Shown piece after piece: positions 32,734 to 42,622 of a DNA stretch of 64,000 bases. The stretch is from positions 1-64,000 of the forward strand of contig DASWOJ010000137.1 of assembly GCA_036398775.1 (NCBI GenBank), read 5' to 3'. Within the stretch, counting starts at the first letter, position 1; each line of letters starts with the position of its first letter. The translations under genes and the position numbers were made by a program. The notes beneath the pieces are model-generated. The model did no database searches. It was given only the letters and a program-made list of their open reading frames with translations, and had not been told where the DNA came from. This stretch comes from DASWOJ01 sp036398775. Its GTDB lineage: Bacteria; Pseudomonadota; Alphaproteobacteria; Acetobacterales; Acetobacteraceae.

Positions 32734-34506
32734 TCAAGCACTCAGATTGATACCGTCCGGTAGCATGGCGCTGATCTGGGCAGACAAGGCCGCACCCTGA
32801 ACCGGCTTCTGCATCAAGATGACCCGGCCGCCAGCCACCTGCGCAACGGCAGCGTCCAGCTCTGGCCCGGAATGTCCAGTCAACAGGATGGCCGCCAAGC
32901 CCGGGCGCAGCAGCCGTGCCTGGCGTATCAAGGTCATGCCGTCCGTGCCCGGCATGGACAGGTCGCTGATAAGCAAGTCAGGGGTGTCATCGGCGATGCG
33001 CGCCAGCGCCGGCGTCGCACCGCCATAGCCGAACACCCGGCAACCCTGCGAAACCAGGATATCCGCCAATACGTTCCGCACTTCCACGTCGTCATCTACC
33101 AGCACGACCATGGGACGAATGTCCGGCCGCACCGGCGTCGCTGCGGCTATGATCGCCGGAAGCCATAGCCGCACGGTCGTGCCGTGGCCCGGGATGCTCT
33201 GGATGGCGAGCAGGCCGCCGGACTGCTCCGCAAACCCGCGTGCCACGGACAAGCCCAGCCCAGTGCCGCGGCCGCGCGGCTTCGTCGTGAAGAACGGCTC
33301 GGCGGCATGTGCGAGAGTGTCGCCGTCCATGCCCGGTCCGCTGTCCGCCACCTCCAGCCTGACATAAGGGCCGGGCGGCAGTCCCGGGGCATCGTCGTCA
33401 CGGGCGGCATGCAGGCTGACCCGGTTGGGGCCGGCCCCTGGCAACCCGGACTGATCCAGCATGGCGTCGCGCGCGTTGGTGGCCAGGTTGACCAGCACCG
33501 TCTCCAGCCCGCCTCTATCGGCCATCATGGGCGGCAGGTCCGCCTCTGCGTTCGCCTGGACCGTGATGCCCGAACCCAGGGTGCGGGCCAGCATCTCACG
33601 CAAATCCTCCAGCAGCGGCGATGCGTGCATCGGTCCCGGCTGCAACGCACCGCGCCGGGCGAAACTCAGCAGCCGGCGGGTGACGGAAGCGCCGCGGTCC
33701 GCCGCATCCACCACCAGCCCGGCCAGGCGGCGCACCGAGTCCGGGTTGTCCGGACGCCGCTGGATCAACCTCGCTCCGCCGGCGATGGCCTGCAGGACGT
33801 TGTTGAAGTCATGCGCGACGCCGCCGGCCAACTGGCCCAGCGCCTCCATGCGCTGCGACTGGCGGAGGCTTTCCTCGACGCGGGCACGCTCCGCCACCGC
33901 ATCGGCCACCCGTTGCTCCAGCGTGGCGTTCATCGCCTGCAACGCCGCCTCTGCGGCACGGCGATGGCTGATATCTTGAACCGCGGCGATGATGTGCTGC
34001 GGACGGCCCGTCGCATCATGCGTCACGCTCATGTGGCTGATGACCCAAACGTCGCTTTCGTCCGGGCGCACCAGGCGCTTCTCGATCACGAACGGCTCAC
34101 CGGTCGCGAGCATCCGGGCGTGGCCGGCCTGATGACGGTCACGGTCCTCCGGATGGGTCAGGTCATGGATGCGCAGGGTCTGGAGCGTGTCCATCCCCCG
34201 CCCGAGCAGGGCGCAGTAACGGTTGTTCGCCAGCAGGAAGCATCCCGACAAGGTGGTCTGGCATATCCCGACCGGCGCTTGGTTCAGCAGGGTATAGAAC
34301 CGTTCCTCGGCGTCATGCAGCGCATGGGCCGACTGGTTCAACGCCTGGCGCAACCGCCCGCTACGCCGCAGGGCCATCATGCCGACCGGCAACAGCAGCG
34401 GCAGCAGCCGCAGCAGCCTGTGAGCCTGGCCGCGGCTGCCGACACCGGATTGATTGCCGGGCAACTGCTGGCGCAGGCCGGAGTCAGGCGCGAAGTGGAA
34501 CGTCAT
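32734..34506 (-). CDS. PAS-containing hybrid sensor histidine kinase with C-terminal receiver
   Basis: About 590 residues. A short hydrophobic segment (LLRLLPLLLPVGMMAL) near residues 30-46 is the only possible membrane anchor. A PAS domain (about 60-185) begins ALHDAEERFYTLLNQAPVGI. The HisKA box GGVAHDFNNVLQAI holds the phospho-accepting His. The ATPase domain shows NLATNARDAM, DSGPGMD and GTGLGLSVARGF. A receiver from about 465 has VLVDDD, the acceptor Asp in LLISDLSMPG and a Lys in MQKPV. This AHDFNN type often carries its own receiver and lacks a partner; none is adjacent. The ATG at 34506 is preferred to a GTG five codons upstream, but neither has a strong binding site. Confidence 0.9.
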   Translation of the reverse strand: MTFHFAPDSGLRQQLPGNQSGVGSRGQAHRLLRLLPLLLPVGMMALRRSGRLRQALNQSAHALHDAEERFYTLLNQAPVGICQTTLSGCFLLANNRYCALLGRGMDTLQTLRIHDLTHPEDRDRHQAGHARMLATGEPFVIEKRLVRPDESDVWVISHMSVTHDATGRPQHIIAAVQDISHRRAAEAALQAMNATLEQRVADAVAERARVEESLRQSQRMEALGQLAGGVAHDFNNVLQAIAGGARLIQRRPDNPDSVRRLAGLVVDAADRGASVTRRLLSFARRGALQPGPMHASPLLEDLREMLARTLGSGITVQANAEADLPPMMADRGGLETVLVNLATNARDAMLDQSGLPGAGPNRVSLHAARDDDAPGLPPGPYVRLEVADSGPGMDGDTLAHAAEPFFTTKPRGRGTGLGLSVARGFAEQSGGLLAIQSIPGHGTTVRLWLPAIIAAATPVRPDIRPMVVLVDDDVEVRNVLADILVSQGCRVFGYGGATPALARIADDTPDLLISDLSMPGTDGMTLIRQARLLRPGLAAILLTGHSGPELDAAVAQVAGGRVILMQKPVQGAALSAQISAMLPDGINLSA

Positions 34507-34602
34507 GGTGAGGCAACGCACAAGTGGCGGATCGGCTTCCCGCTCTGCTTGTCAACTTCAACTAAAACTCGGGACCTCCGTCCCTCGTCACCGTCGCAGC
34601 CC

Positions 34603-37422
34603 CTATGCAGCATCCCGCCGGCGGCGGGAGCTGGGCACCGGCTCCGGGGTGCCCTCCTCCGGCAACTGCAGCGCCGCCAGCAGCGCCTGCCGCAGCGAGG
34701 CCAGCTTGCGCTCGTTCTCCACCTTCAGGCCGAACACATCCTTGACATAGAACACGTCCACCGCCCGCACGCCGTAGGTGGTGACATGCGCCGAGGCGAT
34801 CTGCAGCCCCTGCTCGCTGATGGCGGCCGTCACGTCATGCAGCAGGCCGGGGCGGTCGCGCCCGTTGACCTCCAGCACGGTGTGGGTGTGGCTGGCGCGG
34901 TTGTCCACCACGACGCGCGGCGGCACGTGGATCGCGCGCATCCGGCTGCCGAGCACGCTGCGCGACGCCCGGCTGATCTCCCCCTGCAGGCCCAGGCGCC
35001 CGGACAGCGCCTGGTCAATCAGCACGTGCAGCCGGGCCAGCCGGTGCGGTGCCTCGAACGCACCCCCGGCGGTGTCCTGTATCCAGAACGTGTCCAGCGC
35101 GCTGCCGTTGGTCAGCGTGTGGATGCGGGCATCCACGATGCTGGCGCCCGCCACCGCCAGCGCCCCGGCGATGCGGCTGAACAACCCGGCGTGATCGGCG
35201 GTATAAACAGTCACTTCCGTCACCGCGCGCGACGGCAGCGGCTGGGTGTCAACCGTCAACGGCGCATGACGGGCCTCCGCGTCCCGGATCAGCCGGGCAT
35301 GCCGGACGTGGGTCTCCGGGTCGAAGCTGAGCCAGTAGCCGGGGTAGCCCAGCCCGAGGAAGAAGTCGCGGTCCGCCTCCGCCCAGTCCTGCAGGTGCTC
35401 GGCCACGACCTCCTTGGCGCGGGCCACGCGCACGTCCCGCTCCGTGCTTGCCAGGCCCCCGGCCAGCACGTCGGCCACGCGGGAATACAGCTCCCGCAGC
35501 AGGGTCGCCTTCCAGCCGTTCCACACCTTGGCGCTGACCGCGCGCATGTCGGCCACCGTCAGCAGCAGCAGCAGCTTGAGCCGCTCCGGCGACTGTATGG
35601 TGTCGGCCAGGTCCATGATCGTCTTGGGGTCGTCTATGTCCCGCTTGAAGGCGGTCTGGCTGAGCAGCAGGTGGTGCAGCACCAGCCAGCTCACCGTCTC
35701 CGTCTCCTCGGTGGACAGGCCGATGATCGGGCCGATGCTGGCCGCAAGCTCGGCGCCCAGCTCGGAATGGTCGCCGCCCCGGCCCTTGGCGATATCGTGC
35801 AGCAGGGTCGCGGCATACAGCGCGCGCCGGGATTGCAGGTCCTCGACCAAGCCGGATGCGACAGGTGCCACCTCGGCCAGCTCCCCGCGCTCCAGCGCGT
35901 TCAGGACGCGTATGGCCTCAATGGTGTGCTCGTCCACCGTGAACACATGGTAGGTGTCGAACTGCATCTGGCCGACGATGCGCGCCCAATCCGGGATGTA
36001 GCGGCCCATGAACCCCGTCTCGCTCAGCAGGCCGATCCAGCGGGCACCGTCCGCCCGGCCGTGCTCGCCGTCCCGTCCGCTGAGCAGGTCTAGGAACATC
36101 TCGCCAGCCGCGGGCTCGCCGCGCAACAGGACGCCGCCGCGTTCGTGCCGGATCAGCGCGCGTATCGCCAGGGGATGCAGCTCCAGCCCACGCTCCCGCG
36201 CGACCTGCAGGATGCGCAGCATCGCCAGCGGGAATCGCCCGAAGTCGTTGCCCGGCATGCAGAGCAGCTTGCCGTCCGCCAGCATGAAGCCCTCCTCGTG
36301 CAGCGCCGAATCTCCTGCGTCGCCGCCAAGGGCCGGAGGGCCGAGGGCTGCGCGCACGATGGCCGGCTCCAGCACGGCGGTGATGCGGGTGATCTCGCGC
36401 GCCGTCAGGAAGTAGTGGCGCATGAAACGCTCGACCCCATCCTGGCGGCCATGCCGCGTGTAGCCCATCCGGGCGCCGACGACGGGCTGCAGGTCGAAGG
36501 TCAGCCGGTCCTCCGCACGCCCGGCGACGTAGTGCAGGTGGAAACGCACGGTCCACAGGAAATCCCAGGACCGGCGCGCGTGCTTGGCCTCCGCGTCGGT
36601 CAGGATGCCGCCGCCGGGCGACTCCGGACCGACCAGCTCTCCCATCACCTGCGTCCCGAATAGGTAGCGGCTCATCCAGTAAAGCGTCTGCAGGTCGCGC
36701 AGGCCGCCGCGGCCTTCCTTGATGTTGGGCTCGACCAGGAACGGCGTTTCGCCATAGCGGTGGTGGCGCACGTCGCGCTCAGCCTGCTTGGCGGCGATGA
36801 AGCCGCCAGCGCCCGCCTCGGTGCAGAACAGCAGGAAGCGGTTCTCGAACAGGCCGAACAGCGCGGGGTCGCCAGCCAGCAGGCGCGCGTCAATCATGCT
36901 GGTCCGCACCGTCAGGTCCCGCTCGGCGTCGGCGATGCAATCGTTGACGGAGCGGGTGGCGTGGCCGACCTTGAGGCCGAGGTCCCACAAGAAATAGAGC
37001 ATGAACTCGACGGCGGCCAGGCTGCGCGGCCCCGGCGCGTCGGCGGTGATGAACAGCAGGTCTATGTCGCTGAACGGCGCCAGCACCCCACGGCCATAGC
37101 CGCCGGTGGCGACGACGGCGATCGGCTCCTGCGCCGTCGCAGCCTCGACGTCGGCGACGTGGCTGCGGGCGTAGTTGTATAGCGACAGGATGACGCCATC
37201 CGTCAGCCGCCCCAGCAGACGGCCTGCCTGCAGGCCGCTCATGCCGCCGTCCTCGAACCCCTGCCGCACGTGGTGCTGCAACCGGGTCAGATAACGCCGG
37301 AATACGCCAAGCACCGCGTCGCGCGGCGGAGGCTGCCCCACATCGGACAGGGCAACCAGCGAGGACGCAAGGATGGCCATGGCGTCGTCAGGCTGGTCGG
37401 GCAGGGGCAGGGGGCTGAGCAT
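34603..37422 (-). CDS. glnD: [Protein-PII] uridylyltransferase GlnD
   Basis: A 939-residue nitrogen sensor that uridylylates PII when glutamine is low and removes UMP when it is high. The nucleotidyltransferase motif GGYGRGVLAPFSDIDLLF is at residues 107-124. An HD domain with HDIAKGRGGDHSELG lies near 540, and two C-terminal ACT domains begin at EVTVYTADHAGLFSRIAGAL (about 733) and VLEVNGRDRPGLLHDV (about 846). The ATG overlaps the mutS stop (TAATG). An in-frame extension upstream lies wholly inside mutS and is not used. Confidence 0.97.
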   Translation of the reverse strand: MLSPLPLPDQPDDAMAILASSLVALSDVGQPPPRDAVLGVFRRYLTRLQHHVRQGFEDGGMSGLQAGRLLGRLTDGVILSLYNYARSHVADVEAATAQEPIAVVATGGYGRGVLAPFSDIDLLFITADAPGPRSLAAVEFMLYFLWDLGLKVGHATRSVNDCIADAERDLTVRTSMIDARLLAGDPALFGLFENRFLLFCTEAGAGGFIAAKQAERDVRHHRYGETPFLVEPNIKEGRGGLRDLQTLYWMSRYLFGTQVMGELVGPESPGGGILTDAEAKHARRSWDFLWTVRFHLHYVAGRAEDRLTFDLQPVVGARMGYTRHGRQDGVERFMRHYFLTAREITRITAVLEPAIVRAALGPPALGGDAGDSALHEEGFMLADGKLLCMPGNDFGRFPLAMLRILQVARERGLELHPLAIRALIRHERGGVLLRGEPAAGEMFLDLLSGRDGEHGRADGARWIGLLSETGFMGRYIPDWARIVGQMQFDTYHVFTVDEHTIEAIRVLNALERGELAEVAPVASGLVEDLQSRRALYAATLLHDIAKGRGGDHSELGAELAASIGPIIGLSTEETETVSWLVLHHLLLSQTAFKRDIDDPKTIMDLADTIQSPERLKLLLLLTVADMRAVSAKVWNGWKATLLRELYSRVADVLAGGLASTERDVRVARAKEVVAEHLQDWAEADRDFFLGLGYPGYWLSFDPETHVRHARLIRDAEARHAPLTVDTQPLPSRAVTEVTVYTADHAGLFSRIAGALAVAGASIVDARIHTLTNGSALDTFWIQDTAGGAFEAPHRLARLHVLIDQALSGRLGLQGEISRASRSVLGSRMRAIHVPPRVVVDNRASHTHTVLEVNGRDRPGLLHDVTAAISEQGLQIASAHVTTYGVRAVDVFYVKDVFGLKVENERKLASLRQALLAALQLPEEGTPEPVPSSRRRRDAA

Positions 37423-40178
37423 TAGGGCGATGCTAATCCGGGTTGCGGCGGCGTGACAGCCGCGAGTGTCTTCAAATGATATATGAGCTCCAACGCGTCG
37501 CGCGGGCTGAGACGGTCGGGATCGGTGGCCAACAGCGCCTCGCGCACCTGATCCGCCGCGCCGGCAGCAGCCGCAGTGTCCGCTGCGCCTGCTGCGGGCG
37601 CAGCCGCCTCCGGCTGCGGCGGTGCAGCGAACAGGGGCAAGGGCGGCGGCATCCCGTGGCCGCTGCGCTCCAGATGCGTCAGCAGGGCGGCGGCGCGCTT
37701 GACCGTGGCGGCAGGCACGCCGGCCAGTTGCGCGACGTGGACGCCCCAACTCCGCCCTGCTGCTCCTTCTGCGACCTCATGCAGGAACACCACGCCGCCC
37801 CTCCACTCCTTGACCCGCATGGTATGCGGGCGCAGGCGGGGCAGTTGTTCGGCCAGGCCCGCCAATTCATGGAAATGGGTGGCGAAGACAGTACGGCAAC
37901 GCACTAGGCCATGCAGCGCCTCCAACACCGCCCAGGCGATGGCCAACCCGTCGAGGGTGCTGGTGCCGCGCCCGATCTCGTCCACGATCACCAGGGAGCG
38001 CGGGCCGGCCCCGTGCAGGATGGCGGCGGTTTCCGTCATCTCCACCATAAAGGTGCTGCGCCCGCGCGCCAGGTCGTCCGCCGCGCCCACCCGGCTGAAC
38101 ACCTGGTCCACGACGCCGATCTCGGCAGACTCCGCCGGCACCGGCAGCCCGGCCTGGGCCAGGATGGCGATCAGCGCGTTCTGCCTGAGGTAGGTGCTCT
38201 TGCCCGCCATGTTCGGACCCGTCAGCAGCAGCACCCGGCGGCCCGGCGACAGGTCGCAGTCGTTCGGCACGAACGCGGCGGCGCCGTCCAACGCGCCCTC
38301 CACGACGGGATGGCGGCCCCCGCGTATGCAGAAGGCGTCGTCGTCCGTCACATGCGGGCGGCGCCATCGCCCGCCCTCGGCCAGCCGGGCACAGGATTGC
38401 AGCACGTCCAGGCGCGCCAGGGCCGAGGCGCAGGCCGCCAAGGCGTCGGCATACGACAGCACCGTCCCAACCAAGCTGTCCCACGCCAGCCGCTCCCGCG
38501 CTGCCGCGGCGTCGGCGGCCCGGCTGATGCGCTGGTCCAGGTCGGCCAGCTCCGCGTTCACGAAGCGCGCGCCGTTGGTCATCGCCTGGCGCATCGTCAG
38601 CTCCGGATGCGCCCGCAGCTTCTCGACCGCGGCTGCCGGCGCCTCGATCACATAGCCCAACTGCTGATGGTGCCTGATCTTGAGCGAGGCCACGCCATAC
38701 CGTTGCGCCAGGTCCAGCGTCAGCCCCGACACCACCCGGCGGCTATCGTCCCGCAGCGCCCGCTGCGCGTCCAGCTCCCCGTCGAAGCCAGCGGCGATCA
38801 CCCCGCCATCCTCCAGCCGCGCCGGCGGGGCTGGGACCAGGGCGCGGGCGAGCAGGTCCGCCATCGCCGGGTCCACCCGCAGCGCCGCCAGGTTCTCCCC
38901 CGGTGCCGCCAGGCCGCCAGTGTGCGCCGCCAGGCTGCCAGCCTGCGCCGCCAGGCCAGAAGGTGCGCCGTCCAGCGCCGCCGCCGCCTCCCGTGCGCTG
39001 GACAGGCCGGCTGCGATGGCGGCCATGTCACGCGGCGCGCCGCGCCCGGACGACAAGCGGCCCAGGGCGCGCGCCAGGTCCGGCACGCCGCGCAGCGCCG
39101 TGCGGAGCGCCGCCAAGGCCGCGTCCTGCGTCAGCAGCCAGCACCAGCCGTCCTGCCGGCGCGCAATGGCTGCAGGGTCGAGCAGCGGGCCGCCGAGCCA
39201 GGCTGCCAACAGCCGCGCACCCGGCGCCGTCAGCGTCCGGCTGACCGCGGCCAGCAGGGTGTGCGCCGTGCCGCCGTCCCGGGCGCGGGTAAGCTCCAGG
39301 CTGGCGCGGGTGGCGGCGTCCAGCGTCATCTGCCCGGCCAGCCCAGCCGGCTGCGGCCGGGACAGCCGCGGCATCGTCCCGGCGCCAGCCGCCTGCACGT
39401 AGGCCAGCGCAACGGCCGCCGCGACGGCCTCCGCCTCGGAGTAGGCGCCGAAGGCGTCCAGGCTGGCCACGCCGAACGCCGCGGCAACCTGGCGTGCAGC
39501 GGCGGCCGGGGCAGGCGGAGGGGTGTCGGGTCCGCGCCGGTTGGACCAGTCGCCCAGCGGCAAGCCATCCGGCGCCAGGATTTCCGCCGGTTCCAGCCGG
39601 CCCAGCAGGCCAGCGAGGCCGGCGGGCGCCAGCGCCGCCGTTTCGAACAGCCCGGTGGACACGTCCAGCCACGCAGCACCCAGCGCCGGCCCGACGCGGG
39701 CCAGCGCAAGCAGCAGGTTGGGCCGGTGCGGCTCCAGCAGGCTGTCCTCCGTCAGCGTCCCCGGCGTCACCAGGCGGACCACCGCGCGCTTCAGCGGACC
39801 CTTGCCGGTGCGGCCCTTGGCCGGCTCCATCTGCTCGGCGACCGCGACGCGGTATCCCCGGCGGATCAGCCGCGACAGGTAGGCGTCGGCGGCGTGGACC
39901 GGGACACCGCACATCGGGATCGCCGCGCCGTTGTGCTCGCCGCGCCGGGTCAGCGCGATGTCCAGCGCGCCGGCCGCCGCCTCCGCATCGGCAAAGAACA
40001 GCTCGTAGAAGTCGCCCATGCGCAGGAACAGCAGCGCATCGGGATTTTCAGCCTTCAGCACGAACCATTGGGCGATGGCAGGGGACGCGCCGTGGGACGA
40101 CGCGCCCTGGGATGCAGGGCCGGGCGGCGGGGACGCGCCTGCGCTGGGAAGGTCCATCGCGCCACGATACCGCGTCAT
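37422..40178 (-). CDS. mutS: DNA mismatch repair protein MutS
   Basis: A 918-residue mismatch-recognition ATPase. The F-x-E mismatch-wedge motif is in MGDFYELFF near residue 55. Walker A GPNMAGKSTYLRQ lies near 650, Walker B region VIVDEIGRGTSTLDG about 80 residues on, and the C-terminal dimerisation region is present. The lever/clamp region includes an Ala/Gly-rich repetitive patch (SGLAAQAGSLAAHTGGLAA). The ATG at 40178 has AGGTG six bases upstream; another at 40157 is possible. Open sequence further upstream overlaps the divergent maeB and is not coding in this frame. Confidence 0.96.
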   Translation of the reverse strand: MTRYRGAMDLPSAGASPPPGPASQGASSHGASPAIAQWFVLKAENPDALLFLRMGDFYELFFADAEAAAGALDIALTRRGEHNGAAIPMCGVPVHAADAYLSRLIRRGYRVAVAEQMEPAKGRTGKGPLKRAVVRLVTPGTLTEDSLLEPHRPNLLLALARVGPALGAAWLDVSTGLFETAALAPAGLAGLLGRLEPAEILAPDGLPLGDWSNRRGPDTPPPAPAAAARQVAAAFGVASLDAFGAYSEAEAVAAAVALAYVQAAGAGTMPRLSRPQPAGLAGQMTLDAATRASLELTRARDGGTAHTLLAAVSRTLTAPGARLLAAWLGGPLLDPAAIARRQDGWCWLLTQDAALAALRTALRGVPDLARALGRLSSGRGAPRDMAAIAAGLSSAREAAAALDGAPSGLAAQAGSLAAHTGGLAAPGENLAALRVDPAMADLLARALVPAPPARLEDGGVIAAGFDGELDAQRALRDDSRRVVSGLTLDLAQRYGVASLKIRHHQQLGYVIEAPAAAVEKLRAHPELTMRQAMTNGARFVNAELADLDQRISRAADAAAARERLAWDSLVGTVLSYADALAACASALARLDVLQSCARLAEGGRWRRPHVTDDDAFCIRGGRHPVVEGALDGAAAFVPNDCDLSPGRRVLLLTGPNMAGKSTYLRQNALIAILAQAGLPVPAESAEIGVVDQVFSRVGAADDLARGRSTFMVEMTETAAILHGAGPRSLVIVDEIGRGTSTLDGLAIAWAVLEALHGLVRCRTVFATHFHELAGLAEQLPRLRPHTMRVKEWRGGVVFLHEVAEGAAGRSWGVHVAQLAGVPAATVKRAAALLTHLERSGHGMPPPLPLFAAPPQPEAAAPAAGAADTAAAAGAADQVREALLATDPDRLSPRDALELIYHLKTLAAVTPPQPGLASP

Positions 40179-40263
40179 GCCGCACCTGCGAAGCGGCTGG
40201 GTTACGTGGCCTGCCCCCCTGGCGTATGCAGGACAAAACCGCGAGACACAGGAAACGCCCCTC

Positions 40264-42609
40264 ATGGCCGACGGCACCATCACCCCGAGCACGAGCGCCC
40301 CAAGCACGGGCACTCCAAGCACGGGCACTCCAAGCGAGAACGAGCCGCGCAGCTCCCGCGTGTCAGCCGAGGAGGCACTGGCGCTCCACTCGTCCGGCCG
40401 TCCCGGCAAGCTGGAAACCCGCATCAGCAAGCCGCTGGTCACCGCGCGCGACCTCAGCATGGCCTACTCGCCCGGCGTCGCCGAACCCTGCCTGCACATC
40501 CAGCGCGACCCGGCGCTCGCCTACGAATACACCACCAAGGGCAACATGGTCGCCGTCGTCAGCAACGGCACCGCCGTGCTCGGCCTGGGCAACCTCGGCG
40601 CCCTCGCCAGCAAGCCGGTGATGGAGGGCAAGGTCGCCCTGTTCAAGCGCTTCGCCGACCTCGACGGCATAGACCTTGAGATCTCCACCGAGGACGTGGA
40701 CCAGTTCGTCAACTGCGTCCGCTACCTCGGCACCGGCTTCGGCGGCATCAACCTTGAGGACATCAAGGCCCCCGAGTGCTTCGTCATCGAGCAGCGCCTG
40801 CGCGAGCTGATGGACATCCCGGTATTCCACGACGACCAGCACGGCACCGCCATCGTCGCTGCGGCCGGCCTCATCAACGCCTGCCACCTTACGGGACGGA
40901 CGCTTGCCGACACCAAGCTGGTGGTGAACGGCGCCGGCGCGGCCGCCATCGCCTGCGTCGAGCTGCTGAAGGCGATGGGCATGCGGCCCGAGCACGTCAT
41001 CCTGTGCGACACCAAGGGCGTGGTCTATCAGGGCCGCACCGCCGGCATGAACCAGTGGAAGTCCGGCCACGCCGTCGCCACGGGCGCCCGCACCCTGGCC
41101 GACGCCGTGGCCGGGGCCGACGTGTTCTTCGGCCTGTCGGTGCGCGGCGCGCTGACCCAGGACATGGTCCGCACCATGGCGGACAAGCCGATCATCTTCG
41201 CGATGGCCAACCCCGACCCGGAGATCACGCCGGAGGAGGCACGCGCCGTCAGCCCGCACGCGATCATCGCCACCGGGCGCAGCGACTACCCGAACCAGGT
41301 CAACAACGTGCTGGGCTTCCCCTACATCTTCCGCGGCGCCCTGGACGTGCGGGCCAGCACGATCAACGACGCGATGAAGGTCGCCGCCGCCGAGGCGCTG
41401 GCGGCGCTGGCGCGGGAGGACGTGCCGGACGAGGTCCACAACGCATCCTCTGGCGGCAAGCGGCTGAACTTCGGGCCGGAATACATTATCCCCAACGCCT
41501 TCGACCCCCGCCTCATCAGCCGCATCCCCCCCGCGGTCGCGCGCGCCGCCATGGAAAGCGGCGTCGCCAAGAAGCCGATGACCGACCTGCGGAAATACTC
41601 CCGCGTGCTGTCGGGACGCCTGGACCCCACCGCCAACGCGCTGGACGCGATCATGGAGCGGGTGCGCGCCAACCCCCGCCGGGTCGTGTTCGCCGAGGGC
41701 GAGGAGGAAAAGGTCGTACGCGCCGCCGTCGCCTTCCGCAACGCGGGCTATGGCACTCCGGTGCTGGTCGGGCGGGAGGACCGGGTGCGGACAACGCTGG
41801 CCGGGCTGGGCCTGGGCTCGCTGGACGGCATCGAGATACACAACGCCCGGCTGTCCCACAAGAACGCCGAATACACCGAGTTCCTCTATGCCCGGAAGCA
41901 GCGCGAGGGGATGCTGGAGCGGGACTGCCAGCGCATGGTGAACCAGGACCGCAACATCTTCGCCGCCTGCATGGTGGCCGCCGGCGACGCCCACGCGATG
42001 CTGACCGGCCTGACCAGGTCGGCGGCGGTGTGCCTGGACGACATCGGCCAAGTTGTGGACCCCCTGCCTGGCAAGGTCAGCTTCGGCCTGACGCTCATGC
42101 TCGGCGCCCACGGCGCGATCATGGTCGCCGATACCCTGATCCACGAGCGCCCGACCGCGCAGCAGTTGGCCGACATCGCCGTCGGCGCGGCGGCGGCGGC
42201 CCGGCACCTCGGCCACGAGCCGCGGGTGGCCCTGCTGTCGCACTCGACCTTCGGCAACCCGATGCACAGCACGGTGCAGGGCATACGCGAGGCCGTGGCG
42301 ATCCTCGACCGCCGCGGCGTGGACTTCGAATACGACGGCGACATGAGCCCGGAGGTCGCCTTGGACCCGGCGATCCGCGCGATGTATCCATTCTGCCGCC
42401 TGACGGGGAACGCCAACCTGCTGGTGATGCCGGGCCTCCATGCCGCGCACATCGCCTCCCGCCTGGCGCCGCGCCTGGGTGCGACCAGCACGATCGGGCC
42501 TGTTCTGCTCGGCCTGACGCACTCGGCGCAGATCATCCCGATGGGCGCGTCCGTCAGCCAAATCGTTGATCTCGCGGGGATAGCGGGCTATCAATCCATA
42601 ACAGCTTAA
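40264..42609 (+). CDS. maeB: NADP-dependent malic enzyme with C-terminal phosphotransacetylase-like domain
   Basis: A 781-residue MaeB-type malic enzyme: malate to pyruvate, CO2 and NADPH. The malic N-terminal domain has SMAYSPGVAEPC and TTKGNMVAVVSNGTAVLGLG. FHDDQHGTAIV and VNGAGAAAIACVELL belong to the metal and NADP sites. The C-terminal third (from about 460) is a phosphate acetyltransferase-like regulatory domain, in which acetyl-CoA inhibition is known for relatives. The N-terminus has a Ser/Thr/Pro tail from 15-bp tandem repeats. It is divergent from mutS. The permease fusion gene follows after 13 nt, so the two are probably co-transcribed. Confidence 0.95.
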   Translation: MADGTITPSTSAPSTGTPSTGTPSENEPRSSRVSAEEALALHSSGRPGKLETRISKPLVTARDLSMAYSPGVAEPCLHIQRDPALAYEYTTKGNMVAVVSNGTAVLGLGNLGALASKPVMEGKVALFKRFADLDGIDLEISTEDVDQFVNCVRYLGTGFGGINLEDIKAPECFVIEQRLRELMDIPVFHDDQHGTAIVAAAGLINACHLTGRTLADTKLVVNGAGAAAIACVELLKAMGMRPEHVILCDTKGVVYQGRTAGMNQWKSGHAVATGARTLADAVAGADVFFGLSVRGALTQDMVRTMADKPIIFAMANPDPEITPEEARAVSPHAIIATGRSDYPNQVNNVLGFPYIFRGALDVRASTINDAMKVAAAEALAALAREDVPDEVHNASSGGKRLNFGPEYIIPNAFDPRLISRIPPAVARAAMESGVAKKPMTDLRKYSRVLSGRLDPTANALDAIMERVRANPRRVVFAEGEEEKVVRAAVAFRNAGYGTPVLVGREDRVRTTLAGLGLGSLDGIEIHNARLSHKNAEYTEFLYARKQREGMLERDCQRMVNQDRNIFAACMVAAGDAHAMLTGLTRSAAVCLDDIGQVVDPLPGKVSFGLTLMLGAHGAIMVADTLIHERPTAQQLADIAVGAAAAARHLGHEPRVALLSHSTFGNPMHSTVQGIREAVAILDRRGVDFEYDGDMSPEVALDPAIRAMYPFCRLTGNANLLVMPGLHAAHIASRLAPRLGATSTIGPVLLGLTHSAQIIPMGASVSQIVDLAGIAGYQSITA
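40291..40335 (+). repeat. Three 15-bp tandem repeats in maeB
   Basis: Units at 40291-40305, 40306-40320 and 40321-40335; the last two are identical (ACGGGCACTCCAAGC). They encode the disordered tail TSAPS-TGTPS-TGTPS ahead of the enzyme core. Confidence 0.85.
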
Positions 42610-42622
42610 AATGGGGTAGTTC

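Noticed and set aside
33184..36093. A 969-codon plus-strand open frame across the histidine kinase and glnD
   Set aside because: Antisense to genes with intact catalytic motifs; composition is typical of a GC-rich shadow.
37423..37749. N-terminal extension of GlnD
   Set aside because: The extension lies entirely inside mutS. The ATG at 37422 overlaps the mutS stop and begins the conserved protein.
37911..40679. A 922-codon plus-strand open frame across mutS
   Set aside because: Antisense to mutS, and overlaps the maeB start in another frame; no recognisable motif.
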